The notes under the pieces: generated by a model
What the model saw: the letters and a program-made list of their open reading frames with translations, nothing else
Database searches by the model: none
Told to the model about the DNA's origin: nothing
Translations under genes and position numbers: made by a program
In this document: positions 23,398-32,462 of the stretch, one piece after another
Numbering within the stretch: the stretch's first letter is position 1
Layout: the number at the start of each line of letters is the position of its first letter
NCBI RefSeq assembly: GCF_964019755.1
Contig: NZ_OZ026469.1
Coordinates: forward strand, 682,001-746,000
Origin: Spiroplasma endosymbiont of Polydrusus cervinus
Lineage (GTDB): Bacteria > Bacillota_I > Bacilli_A > Mycoplasmatales > Mycoplasmataceae
Length of the DNA stretch: 64,000 nucleotides
Reading direction: 5' to 3'

Positions 23398-23434
23398 CGC
23401 CATCCACCTCACTTCGGGGGTGAGTGTGGTGGCG
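23398..23434. promoter_or_regulatory. GC-rich hairpin in phage leader (copy 2)
   Basis: CGCCATCCACCTCAC pairs with GTGAGTGTGGTGGCG around TTCGGGG. Although the flanks are nearly identical to those of copy 1, the stem bases have changed on both sides and pairing is kept. Confidence 0.5.
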
Positions 23435-23504
23435 ATACTAAAACTTTATATTTAGACAGAAGTTTATCCCCCGCGGAAGTAAAACAAATTTACCCAGTTA
23501 TTAA

Positions 23505-23741
23505 TTACGCTTCATCCATCCCTAGAACTTTATAAAGAAAATAACCTTTTGGAGCTCCACCCTCTTGTTTTTTTAGTGTCCGATATTGTTTTTTTCAGTT
23601 TAACAACACTCTTTTTATGAAAACAAACCAAAAAACACGCGCTCTGACATTTCGCAAGTGATTAATCTTGCCGATAATTAAAGAAATAAATAGGAGAGTA
23701 AATCCAATCGCTTTCACACTTTCTTTAAGGCTTCGTGCCAT
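23505..23741 (-). CDS. Small single-span membrane protein, phage-associated
   Basis: The 78-residue frame starts MARSLKESVKAIGFTLLFIS and ends KVLGMDEA. It has one membrane segment (FTLLFISLIIG) followed by a basic tail (RRVLLNWKKQYRTLKKQ-like). Copies at 6542 and 39589 are broken. It lies in the leader of the phage early genes. The family is not recognised; small basic membrane proteins are common in plectroviruses and as holins. Confidence 0.5.
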
Positions 23742-23785
23742 AGATGAGTTATTCATCTTTAAGCATCAAAATATTAAGTTTTAGA

Positions 23786-23927
23786 TTGCATTATTCATCA
23801 GATAGTACCTTTATTAAAAATGATATTATTAGTTGTTAAACCGAAAAAATATAATAAATCATAGAAAGGAAATTATAAATATTAACTAATTTTTAATTTT
23901 AAAGATACTATCTGATGAATAATGCAA
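23786..23927. repeat. Stem element TTGCATTATTCATCAG (copy 2 of 3)
   Basis: This is the inverted counterpart of 6361-6495, at the far end of the phage-flanking repeat. The arms keep pairing through matched changes (G-C to A-T at the CATC[A/G]GATA position). Confidence 0.7.
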
Positions 23928-24157
23928 ATAAAAAAATCGCTCTAATAAGCGATTCCTTTAATTTATATTTAATTACTTTATTTATAATTTTTATAAAACC
24001 TAAGCTTTTTTCCGACTACCCAAAAATACCATTCATTTAGTATTTGAAAAAGCAAGAATTAATTTTATTGACATGCTAAAAACAAAAAATATTTAATTTT
24101 AATAGACAATTTTAAAAAATGACATTATCATTACATTAATAAAAAGGAGAAAAAAAT

Positions 24158-24301
24158 ATGTTTTTAGATAAAAAATTAAAATTAGAATACGAAAACTTTA
24201 ATAAAAATTGTTTTTCATCACACAACAAACAAGAATACTTTTTAGAAGAATATTGTCCCAATAATGAAAATAAAAGAAATCTTTATTGTCGTGGTAGTTA
24301 A
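24158..24301 (+). CDS. Small ORF of 47 residues, possibly degraded
   Basis: It has an AAGGAGA ribosome site and starts MFLDKKLKLEYENF. Just after its stop a second stretch (24322-24449) encodes FKIIIDTWDLNEAIEFLQSC. That resembles the end of the protein at 31522-31692 (SISITVNNVDDAIEFLEISK), so the two pieces may derive from one gene. Function unknown. Confidence 0.4.
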   Translation: MFLDKKLKLEYENFNKNCFSSHNKQEYFLEEYCPNNENKRNLYCRGS

Positions 24302-24498
24302 CAATAAAAACTATATAATACAAAAAAATTTAAAATAATTATTGATACATGAGATTTAAATGAAGCCATTGAATTTTTACAATCTTGCCAAGAAAAAATA
24401 AAAAAAGAAGAAAATAAAAATAATACTAATTGGAAAATTAGAGAATAAAATTATAAATACAAAATAATAATAATTTATTTAAAAAGGAAATAACAAAA

Positions 24499-24684
24499 AT
24501 GAAAGAAAAAGAAAATATTTTTAAAAAAAGCTTTGATCAATGCATTTTACAAATAATAAATAATCAAAAAAATATTGATTTTATTTTAGAAAATTTTTGA
24601 ATTGATATTAAAAACATAATTTTAGAAAAAATAAAAGAAAATTTAAAAACTAATTTTATCAAAAATAAAGAGCTGCCCAATTAA
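24499..24684 (+). CDS. Small helical protein of unknown function
   Basis: The 61-residue ORF starts MKEKENIFKKSFDQ behind AAAAGGAAA, with TGA as Trp. It is amphipathic and rich in Ile, Asn and Lys. It belongs to the run of small phage or plasmid early-type genes; no family is recognised. Confidence 0.45.
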
Positions 24685-24891
24685 CTGAGTCTCAATTTAA
24701 TTAACTTTAAATAATTGGATCTTCAAATTTTACTTTTAAAAAATAATCAGCAAATTCATCAAAGTTTATCAAGATATTTTATTTTTTATAATTTTTTTTG
24801 TTCCCTTTCTTATAAGAAAGAACCAGAATTAATTATCCAGAATTATGTGTCTGTATAGCCCCTTAAATAATAATAAAAATTATTATAACTA

Positions 24892-25230
24892 TTAATTATT
24901 TAAATTATTAATTTTTTCTTTTCTTATAATTTCTAATTGTTCTATTTCTTTATTTACTAATTCATTAATTTTTTTCTCTAACTCTTTTATTTTTTCATAA
25001 GCTTTATTCAATTTTGTATCATCATATTTATTTTCACAATATCTTAAAATAGTATCTCTTATTGAATCATTTATAATTTTTTTACATTCCTCAATTTCTT
25101 TATAATTACAAAAATTTTGATCTAATTCATTAGAATATTTGTTTATAATTTTTTCTTTTTCTTGTTCAAATTCTAAATTAATTTTACAAATATCACAATT
25201 ACTACAAGAACATTCTTTATTTTTATCCAT
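24892..25230 (-). CDS. Cys-rich coiled-coil protein
   Basis: The 112-residue protein starts MDKNKECSCSNCDICK, where four Cys within 12 residues suggest a metal-binding knot. It continues as a charged coiled coil (EKIKELEKKINELVNKEIEQLE). AAAGGAAA lies upstream. It is divergent from the baseplate genes and could be a phage regulator, but I recognise no family. Confidence 0.5.
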   Translation of the reverse strand: MDKNKECSCSNCDICKINLEFEQEKEKIINKYSNELDQNFCNYKEIEECKKIINDSIRDTILRYCENKYDDTKLNKAYEKIKELEKKINELVNKEIEQLEIIRKEKINNLNN

Positions 25231-25302
25231 TTTATTTTTTCCTTTAATCAAATTAATAATATCATATTAATTCTTATAGGAAATTTTAATTGTCTTTTTT
25301 AT

Positions 25303-25331
25303 TTGACATTATATTTTAATGACGGTATGAT
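25303..25331 (+). promoter_or_regulatory. Promoter P1 of phage baseplate/lysis operon
   Basis: TTGACA, a 17-bp spacer and TATGAT precede the operon. The whole core TTGACATTATATTTTAATGA is repeated almost exactly at 31460-31488 and 32150-32178, a family of duplicated phage promoters. Confidence 0.75.
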
Positions 25332-25358
25332 GACACACGACTAATGAGGTGAATAAAA

Positions 25359-25949
25359 TTGGCAATCATAGGAAAAACATTTAATAACCATAATATTGAA
25401 GCAGCAGATGATGCAAATATACAAAATTATTTTTTATCAAGTAACACAGAAAACAAAATAGGAATTATTAAAAACAATGAAAAAGTACTTTATACGCAAA
25501 ATAATAACAAAATAACTTTTAATCAAAACTATATTTTAATTTATGGCAGATTATTAGAACTTGAAGAAAATACAGAAATAGAATTAATTCAACCAAGCAA
25601 TCCCAATGAAACTTACTATGGATATGTAATAATAAAAGTTAATTTAGGACAATCTGATCCAGTTAATTTAGAAATTAAATACAATAACGGCTCAACCCCA
25701 AATTTACAAAATGACAATCTAATTAATAAATAAAATGGCATTTATGAAATAGCATTAATTAGTTATCAAACAACATCAAATAATATTACAAATATTAAAG
25801 AATTATTAAATTACATTGAGACAGACCAGTTAATTAAAAATATTAAAAAAATTGAAGATATTAAGCAAGAATTTTATAAAAAAGCAGAAAACATTGAAAC
25901 ACAAATTAATAATGAAATTAATAATATTAAAAGGAAATTTAATATTTAA
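25359..25949 (+). pseudogene. Phage baseplate-like protein with internal stop
   Basis: It starts at TTG behind GAGGTG (MAIIGKTFNNHNIE). The frame meets TAA at 25731-25733 in LINK-stop-NGIYEIAL and continues open to 25949; the homologous point in the 26524 gene reads QKPNDGIYEFPL. Intact length would be about 196 residues. It shares with that gene the GRLLELEENTE, ETYYGYVIIKV and PVNLEIK segments typical of BppU-like baseplate proteins, and ends in a coiled coil. Confidence 0.65.
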
Positions 25950-26317
25950 TGGAACAAGTCCTTGAAATTATTACAATTATATTATTAGTTTTTACTGGCG
26001 GGGGTGCTGGTACAATGGCAATGTGATTAAATAAGAAAAATAAAAATATTAAACAACAAAATGCCAGTCTTCAAAAAGAAAATGAAAACATTAAAAGTGA
26101 ATTAAAAACAATCAACAAAGAAATATCAAATATACAAAATATAAACAATATTTATATTAAAGAATTTAACGAATTAAAAAGCGAAATTCAATTATCAATT
26201 TTACGAATTGAAACAAAACTAGATATTATGACCGTTAATTTCAACAATAAATTATCAAATAACAACGAAATAAATATCAAACAAAAACAAGGAGGAGATA
26301 AGAAAAATGAAAAATAA
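25949..26317 (+). CDS. Membrane-anchored coiled-coil phage protein, holin-like
   Basis: The 122-residue frame starts MEQVLEIITIILLVFTGGGAG at an ATG overlapping the previous stop (TAATG). One N-terminal membrane span is followed by a long coiled coil (ENENIKSELKTINKEISN). The layout resembles phage holin-associated or haemolysin XhlA-type proteins. It overlaps the next gene by 11 bp. Confidence 0.55.
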
Positions 26318-26507
26318 AAAAATTAAACTCTTCTTTTTAAAAATACTATACTGGACTATTAACGGATTAACATTAGGACTGCCGGCATTATTAGCACAAT
26401 TTAATAAATTACTAATTAAATTAAAAGAAAAAATTAAAAAAGAATGTGATCAATTAGATGATGAAAAAATAGAAACAATAATTAAAAATGATGATGACGC
26501 AAAATAA
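26307..26507 (+). CDS. Small holin-like membrane protein
   Basis: The 66-residue protein has a strong AAGGAGGAG ribosome site. A hydrophobic segment (FFLKILYWTINGLTLGLPALL) is followed by a charged tail. Position between a coiled-coil membrane protein and a baseplate gene suits a lysis or release protein. Wall-less hosts need no endolysin, and none is seen. Confidence 0.5.
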   Translation: MKNKKIKLFFLKILYWTINGLTLGLPALLAQFNKLLIKLKEKIKKECDQLDDEKIETIIKNDDDAK

Positions 26508-26523
26508 ATAAAGGAAATAAAAA

Positions 26524-27537
26524 ATGGGAATTAGAAAAATAACATTTGATAATGGCGGTATTATTTTAGCAAAAGATCAAATAATATTATACGATTTATT
26601 ACTAAAACAACAAACAAAAACACTTTTACCTAATGGTGAAAATATATATCAAAATTCAACGGGTTTTTTAATCCAAAATGAAAATGAAAAACTAAAATAT
26701 ACATATAAAACAACAGATGATGGTGTTGAATTTACTTTTAATCCGCAATTATATTTAAGTATTTGTGGTCGCATTATAAAATTAGAAAAAAACACAAAAT
26801 ATTCATTTGATTGAAATGATATAGAAAATAATGAAACTTATTATATGGTAATTAGAGTGGATTTAAATAAAGAAGTAAAATTAATAAATGGTGAATTAAA
26901 AGAATTTGGCAATCCCGTTGAAGTAAAATTAATTAACATAAAAGAAAAATTAATTCAAGACAATTTAAATCAAAAACCAAATGATGGTATTTACGAATTT
27001 CCATTAATAAGTTTTAAAGCAAAAGTTAATAAAAACAATGTTGCTATTATAACTTTTGAAAATATCAAAGATGAAAGTACATATTTATTACCATTTTTAA
27101 TAGAATCAGCCCACAACCCATCAAAACTATTAACAATCAACCAAAAAATTCAAGAAGAAACTCAAAATATTGAAAATAATCTAACAGATTTAAAATATCG
27201 AAAAATGAAAGAATTAAAAGAAGTAGAAGAATATATTTTAAGTAGATATATTAAAAATTGAAAAATAGTTTATAATTCTAAAGAAAGTTTAGAAAAAGAA
27301 TTTAATCAAAAAAATGATAAATGATATATTTTGATATATGCTAGTAGATTTATATTAAAAGAGAAATATGATCAAGATGATAAAATTAAACTCTTTGATT
27401 TTTATAATACAGCTGATGGAATAACTTACAAAGCAATAAAATTTGGTACTGCAAAATATGCCACTTTAGAAGATTTGATTTTTTATCGTTGAGATGACAG
27501 TATAGATGAACCAAATACACCAATTATTGATTTATAA
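26524..27537 (+). CDS. Phage tail/baseplate protein with lipoprotein-shared C-terminal domain (locus 2)
   Basis: The 337-residue protein starts MGIRKITFDNGGIIL. Residues 1-200 are BppU-like (LSICGRIIKLEKNTKY, ETYYMVIRVDLN, DGIYEFPLISF), followed by a coiled-coil neck (EETQNIENNLTDL). Residues about 245-335 (WYILIYASRF, IKLFDFYNTADGITY, LIFYRWDDSIDEPNTP) are almost identical to the end of the convergent lipoprotein at 27826-28287. The frame is intact with several TGA Trp codons. It probably contacts the host surface. Confidence 0.75.
27256..27528 (+). repeat. Inverted repeat arm 2a: tail-domain coding sequence
   Basis: About 274 bp, nearly identical in inverted orientation to 27862-28135. Its right border falls at the DEPNTPII codons, the same motif that ends the arms of locus 1. 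Confidence 0.85.
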
Positions 27538-27825
27538 TATGTATTTCGATAATTTTTGTAAATTGTAAATGCAAATTAAATATTTATTCCATTTTAATCT
27601 GTAATTTATATATAATTTTAGAAAAAATATTTTAGTTTAAGATTTAATTTAATTTTTTATTTTAATATTTATAATTGTTATAATAATTTATTTTAAGTTG
27701 AATAGATATTACAATAATTATAAATATTAAATTTATATTTAAAAAATAAAAAGTTCCTCCCAAAAAATTTAGCAAAGTCTTTTTTAACTTTACATATTTT
27801 TTGATGTACACTTTTTTGTTTTATT

Positions 27826-28287
27826 TTATACTTTTCAATTAATTTGTCTTTTTTGTTGGCTAATAATTGGTGTATTTGGTTCATCTATACTGCCATCTCA
27901 ACGATAAAAAATCAAATCTTCTAAAGTGGCATATTTTGCATTACCAAATTTTATTGCTTTGTAAGTTATTCCATCAGCTGTATTATAAAAATAAAAGAGT
28001 TTAATTTTATCATCTTGATCATATTTCTCTTTTAATATAAATCTACTAGCATATATCAAAATATATCATTTATCATTTTTTTGATTAAATTCTTTTTCTA
28101 AACTTTCTTTAGAATTATCAACTATTTTTCAATTACTGTTTTTGGGCGGTTTTTCTAATTTATATTCATATTGTGATATATTACCATTTTTTATTTTATT
28201 ATTATTATTATTTTTACAACCAATTAAATTGTTACTTCCGATAGTAATTAAACTAATTATTCATAAAATACTTAATATTTTTTTCAT
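27826..28287 (-). CDS. Lipoprotein bearing a phage tail-protein domain (locus 2)
   Basis: The 153-residue protein starts MKKILSILWIISLITIGSNNLIGC, with lipobox LIGC. An Asn-rich linker is followed by the domain shared with the 26524-27537 gene (residues about 50-142), then a unique tail (SQQKRQINWKV). The start codon is 3 bp after the toxin-like gene, so they are cotranscribed. The arrangement repeats that of 15518-16018 although the two lipoproteins are only distantly related. Role unknown; see findings. Confidence 0.85.
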
Positions 28288-28290
28288 AAT

Positions 28291-31193
28291 TTATATTATT
28301 TCTGTATTTATAATTAACTTTGGTTTATTATCTCTTATTAATGAAAAAATTGCTTTTCCGTTAAAAGTTATACTATTATCTTCATTAAGAAGAATTTCAT
28401 CTGGTAATAAACTATATTTTTTTAATATTTGCATTGCTTCTTTAATTGATAATATAACAATTTGTTCTTTATTATTACCATCAATTATTTTTGCGTTAAT
28501 TGTTCCCGTAATTTTTTGTTTTGAATTTAATGTTGATTCATATTTTCTTTCTCTTACTGAATAAAGAATTGTTGCTTTTTCATGAGGGGCAAGTTCTATT
28601 TCTTCTTCTGGCTCATTAAATGTATATAAAATCATTTCTTGCTCTTGTTTATTTAAATTTGAAAAATCAAAATAATTTGATAACTCATGTGCTATTACTT
28701 CATCTCGATAATTAATATTTACAAAGTCTGCTAATTGATTTTCATCATCCATATTTAAAATTCAACCAACTTGTGGATTATCTTTTCCGTTTTTACTTAT
28801 TCCTTTAATAATTTGAAAGATAAAATTTGATTTTTGATTATATTCACATTTAGGTATTTTTACTGTTTTTTTAATCGGGGAATTGTTTTTGCGTTCTTTT
28901 GTAGTAAAACAAACATTTTTGAAATCAGTATTTAAATTTAAATCTTTATTTCTTGTTACTTCAACATTGCCAAAATTTAAATTATTTGTATTAATATCTT
29001 TTATTTCTTTAAAAAATAAAGTAGGATTTTTATCACGAAATGTTAAAAAATAGCTCTTTTTATTAATTTATTCAAGTTAATAATCTTATTTTTTTGATTA
29101 TTTATTTTATAATATACTATATTTTCACCAATAGATTTAGTACTATTTATTTTTGCTTTAATTATTGCCAAATTATTTGTTATATTAATTACTTCTAATT
29201 CTGATATATCTAAATCAGGATTTAAATAATTTAATTCATTTAAAATAGTTTGTTGATTGCTATTTTCTAATTTTCCTAATTGGGTATTTGTAATAACATT
29301 ACATAAATTTTGTTTATTATTTGTTATATATTCATAAACATTATGATCATGTGAGCCAAAATAAATTTTATTTTGTCATACTGCTCCTAAAGATCAAACT
29401 TCTCCTTCTGTTCTAATAACAATTTTTTGTTGTTTTGTCACTGTATCATATTCATAAACATTATGATCACTAGAACCAAAATAAATCTTGTTATCTAATA
29501 TTATTCCAGAATAAGGAAACGAACCATCATTTGATGTAATAACAATTTTTTGTTGTTTTGTCACTGGATCATATTCATAAATATTATTATCTAATGAACC
29601 TATATATATTTTATTGTTTAAAACTAACGCCGAAAAACTAAGTGAACCATTTGCTGTAATAGCAATTTTTTGATTATTTATCATTAAGTCATATTCATAA
29701 AGATTATTATTATCTTGTGAATTAAAATATACTTTATCATTTAAAACCACTCCAAAAATTTTAATTTTTTCTTCTCTTGTGATAATTATTTTTTGCTCTC
29801 CTGCCATGGGGTCATACTCATAAATACCATAATTTAATCCACCAAAATAAATTTTATTATTTAACGTCTTTGTCGCCGATGATACAATTGATCCACCTCC
29901 ATTAATAACAACTTTTTGCTGTCCTGTCATGGGGTCATACTCATAAACACTATTACCTGTTGAACCAAAATAAATTTTGTTGTTTAATATCGTTCCTGAA
30001 TAAATAAACGAATTTTCTGCATAAGGAAACGGATCATTTGCTGTAATAACATTTTTTTGTTGTCCTGTAGCCGGATCATATTCATACACATTATGATCTC
30101 GCGAACCAAAATAAATTTTGTTATTTAAAACTACACCAGAAGAACGAATTAATCTATTTGTGGTAATAACAACCCTTTGTTTATTTATTATTGGATCGTA
30201 CTCATAAACATTTTTATCTCATGAACCAAAATAAATTTTATTACTTAAAACTACGCCAGAAGATTGAATTAATACATTTGCTGTAATAACAATTTTTTGT
30301 TGTTTTGTTAATGGATCATATTCATAAACATTATTATCTGCTGATCCTATATATAATTTATTGTTTAATACAATACCGGAAGATCAAATAAATTTATTTG
30401 TTACAATAACAATTTTTTGTTGTTCTGTTATTGGGTCATATTCATAAACTTTTCCATCTCCTGCACCAAAATAAAGTTTATTATTCAACACTACACCAGA
30501 AGAATATGTACCTGCTGTAGTAATAACAATTTTTTGTTTATTTATTATTGGATCATATTCATAAAGAATATCATCTCCTGAGCTAAAATATATTTTGTTA
30601 TTTAAAACTACTCCAGAAGAACGAACAACTCCATTTGTTGTAATAACAATTTTTTGTTGCCCTGTGACAGGATCATACTCATAAACATTATAATCATATT
30701 AACCAAAATATAATTTATTATTTAACACTAAACCAGAAGATTCAACTGCGCCATTTGTTTTAACAATAATTTTTTGTTGTTCTGTTATTGGGTCATATTC
30801 ATAAACATTATGATCTCCTGAACCAAAATAAAGTTTATTATTTAAAACTACACCAGAAGAGAGAACAAATCCATTTGTTGTAATAACAATTTTTTGTTGT
30901 TCTGTAACAGGATCGTATTCATAAATATTACGATCATTTGAACCAACATATAATTTATTATTCAACACTACACCAGAAGATTGAATTCAATCATTTGTTG
31001 TAATAACGATTTTTGTTCTATTTATTTTATTATTTTCATTGTTGCTTTCTTTTTGTCTTTTATTTCTATTTAATTTTTCTAAATTAATTGTTTTATTATT
31101 TTCTTGTTTTTTATAATGACTAGCGGCAATTATTGTTGATATAGCAGTTCCGCTAATTGTTAATACACTTAATAAACTAAGTAATTTTTTCAT
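28291..31193 (-). pseudogene. Secreted propeller-repeat toxin, possibly ETX/MTX2-like, broken
   Basis: A Sec signal (MKKLLSLLSVLTISGTAIS) is followed by about 13 blades of roughly 40 residues (VVLNNKLYFGS, NVYEYDPVT, QQKIVITTN), a PQQ/WD-like propeller. TAA at 30699-30701 (codon 165, FG-stop-YNVYEYD) interrupts it, and a frameshift lies near 29045-29065. The remaining C-terminal region (FFKEIKDINTNNLNFGN, IELAPHEKATILYSVRER, KQKITGTINAKII) has the Ser/Thr-poor beta strand and HEKxT pattern reminiscent of ETX/MTX2 pore-forming toxins. That similarity is by eye only. Intact length would be about 965 residues. Confidence 0.7.
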
Positions 31194-31252
31194 ACTTGTT
31201 TTTCTCTTTCTCATAATCTTGAAACTTTTTATCAAGATCAAGATCTAATTGC

Positions 31253-31281
31253 ATTATATATATATATATATATATATACAA
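31253..31281 (-). promoter_or_regulatory. Promoter of broken toxin gene with (TA)12 spacer
   Basis: On the minus strand TTGTAT and TATAAT are separated by exactly 17 bp made of TA repeats. The tract has 12 units in all. It lies about 60 bp upstream of the toxin start. Confidence 0.65.
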
Positions 31282-31521
31282 GCACTTTTAATTTTATTTT
31301 AGAAAAGTAGAAAAACTAGAATGATTATTATTGTAATTATGATTGTATTAATATAAATGGACTTGCGATTATTTTATTGATATTATAATTAATATAAATT
31401 AACTCCTCGCGTGGCGTTTAAAATAATTAATAAAATGGTAGATTATTTTAATTATTTATTTGACATTATATTTTATTGACGGTATCATCGTCATGTAAAT
31501 TAAAGCGAAGGGAGTAAATAT
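31282..31521. other. Intergenic region with promoter P2
   Basis: No gene is visible. It contains promoter P2 (TTGACA at 31460, 17 bp, TATCAT at 31483) directing the small ORF at 31522. Confidence 0.6.
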
Positions 31522-31692
31522 ATGAAAATTAATGATTTAAAAATAAAAAAAATCAATGACTCAAATGAAAAAGGCTATTTTAATGTTGAAAAAAATTATA
31601 ATAAGGTTAAAGACTCCATATCAATTTCTATAACAGTTAATAATGTTGATGATGCTATTGAATTTTTGGAAATAAGTAAAAAAATAGTTTAA
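31522..31692 (+). CDS. Small phage-type protein of 56 residues
   Basis: It lies behind GAAGGGAG and starts MKINDLKIKKINDSN. A beta-alpha pattern (SISITVNNVDDAIEFLEIS) is also found in the degraded ORF near 24322-24449. Promoter P2 lies about 35 bp upstream. Unknown function; possibly a small DNA-binding or regulatory protein. Confidence 0.5.
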   Translation: MKINDLKIKKINDSNEKGYFNVEKNYNKVKDSISISITVNNVDDAIEFLEISKKIV

Positions 31693-31751
31693 TTAAACTA
31701 TTTTTATTTATAAAATAAAAATACTAATAATTAATTAATATTATTTATTTT

Positions 31752-31949
31752 TTAACTCCTATTTATTTTATTTCCCATACATCTACACACTTTATTTGTT
31801 AATGCTTCTATATCTTAAAGTTCAGATAATCTAATATTTGTATCATTTGCATATTTTTTAAATTCTTCTTCCAACAAAAATATTTTTTCTTTTAATTCTT
31901 TATTTTCTTTTAAAATTAAATCTAAATTATTTTCATTATTTTTATTCAT
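31752..31949 (-). pseudogene. Small coiled-coil protein with internal stop (copy 1)
   Basis: It starts MNKNNENNLDLILKENKELK behind AAGGAGGTG and forms a short leucine-rich coiled coil. TAA follows LSEL near 31818, after which the frame continues to 31752. A relative at 44469-44630 is broken at a different place (LILK-stop). Both lie beside the same phage/ISLre2 neighbourhood in opposite orientations. Confidence 0.5.
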
Positions 31950-32122
31950 TTATTTTTCACCTCCTTAATTTAACTAAAAAAAGTGATTATAAACACTTAA
32001 ACTTCTATTCTTTTTATTGATAAACACAATAATTATATTATACTAGATTAGTAGAATGATAGTTAGCTTATCATTCTTTTTATTTATTAAATTAATTTAA
32101 TTATATCATATTTATTTTTTTA

Positions 32123-32178
32123 GACAATGTTAATTGTCTTTTTTTATATTGACATTATATTTTAATGACAGTATCTAT
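32123..32178 (+). promoter_or_regulatory. Terminator stem followed by promoter P3
   Basis: AGACAAT/ATTGTCT with a T-run (32123-32147) is a likely terminator. It is directly followed by TTGACA, 17 bp and TATCTA (32150-32178), the third copy of the phage promoter. Downstream to 32430 I see no ORF, only the ISLre2 leader. Confidence 0.6.
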
Positions 32179-32431
32179 ATAAAGCAAGATTCAAAAATGA
32201 TGTACCATTTGTTAAATGGGAATTAAAAAGCTTTTTTAAATTGGTTGGAATAAAGTCCCGCGAAAATTGGTATTACTATATATACAAAGTCCTTGATAGA
32301 TTGAGTAAGTAATATGACAAAAAAGTATGTATATATAATTTGACATAGGCGGCGATAGATAACCATAGCCGTCTGTTTTAATAAAAACTAATATAGTTAA
32401 TAATATTTAATTATCGCCGTCTCCTTTCTAT

Positions 32432-32462
32432 TACAAGATTATTATTAATCTTGTTTTTTATT
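32432..32462 (+). terminator. Hairpin with T-run in ISLre2 leader
   Basis: ACAAGATTATTA pairs with TAATCTTGT, followed by TTTTTTATT. The same hairpin is inverted at 43510-43545 beside the second ISLre2 copy, so it belongs to that shared neighbourhood. Confidence 0.55.
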
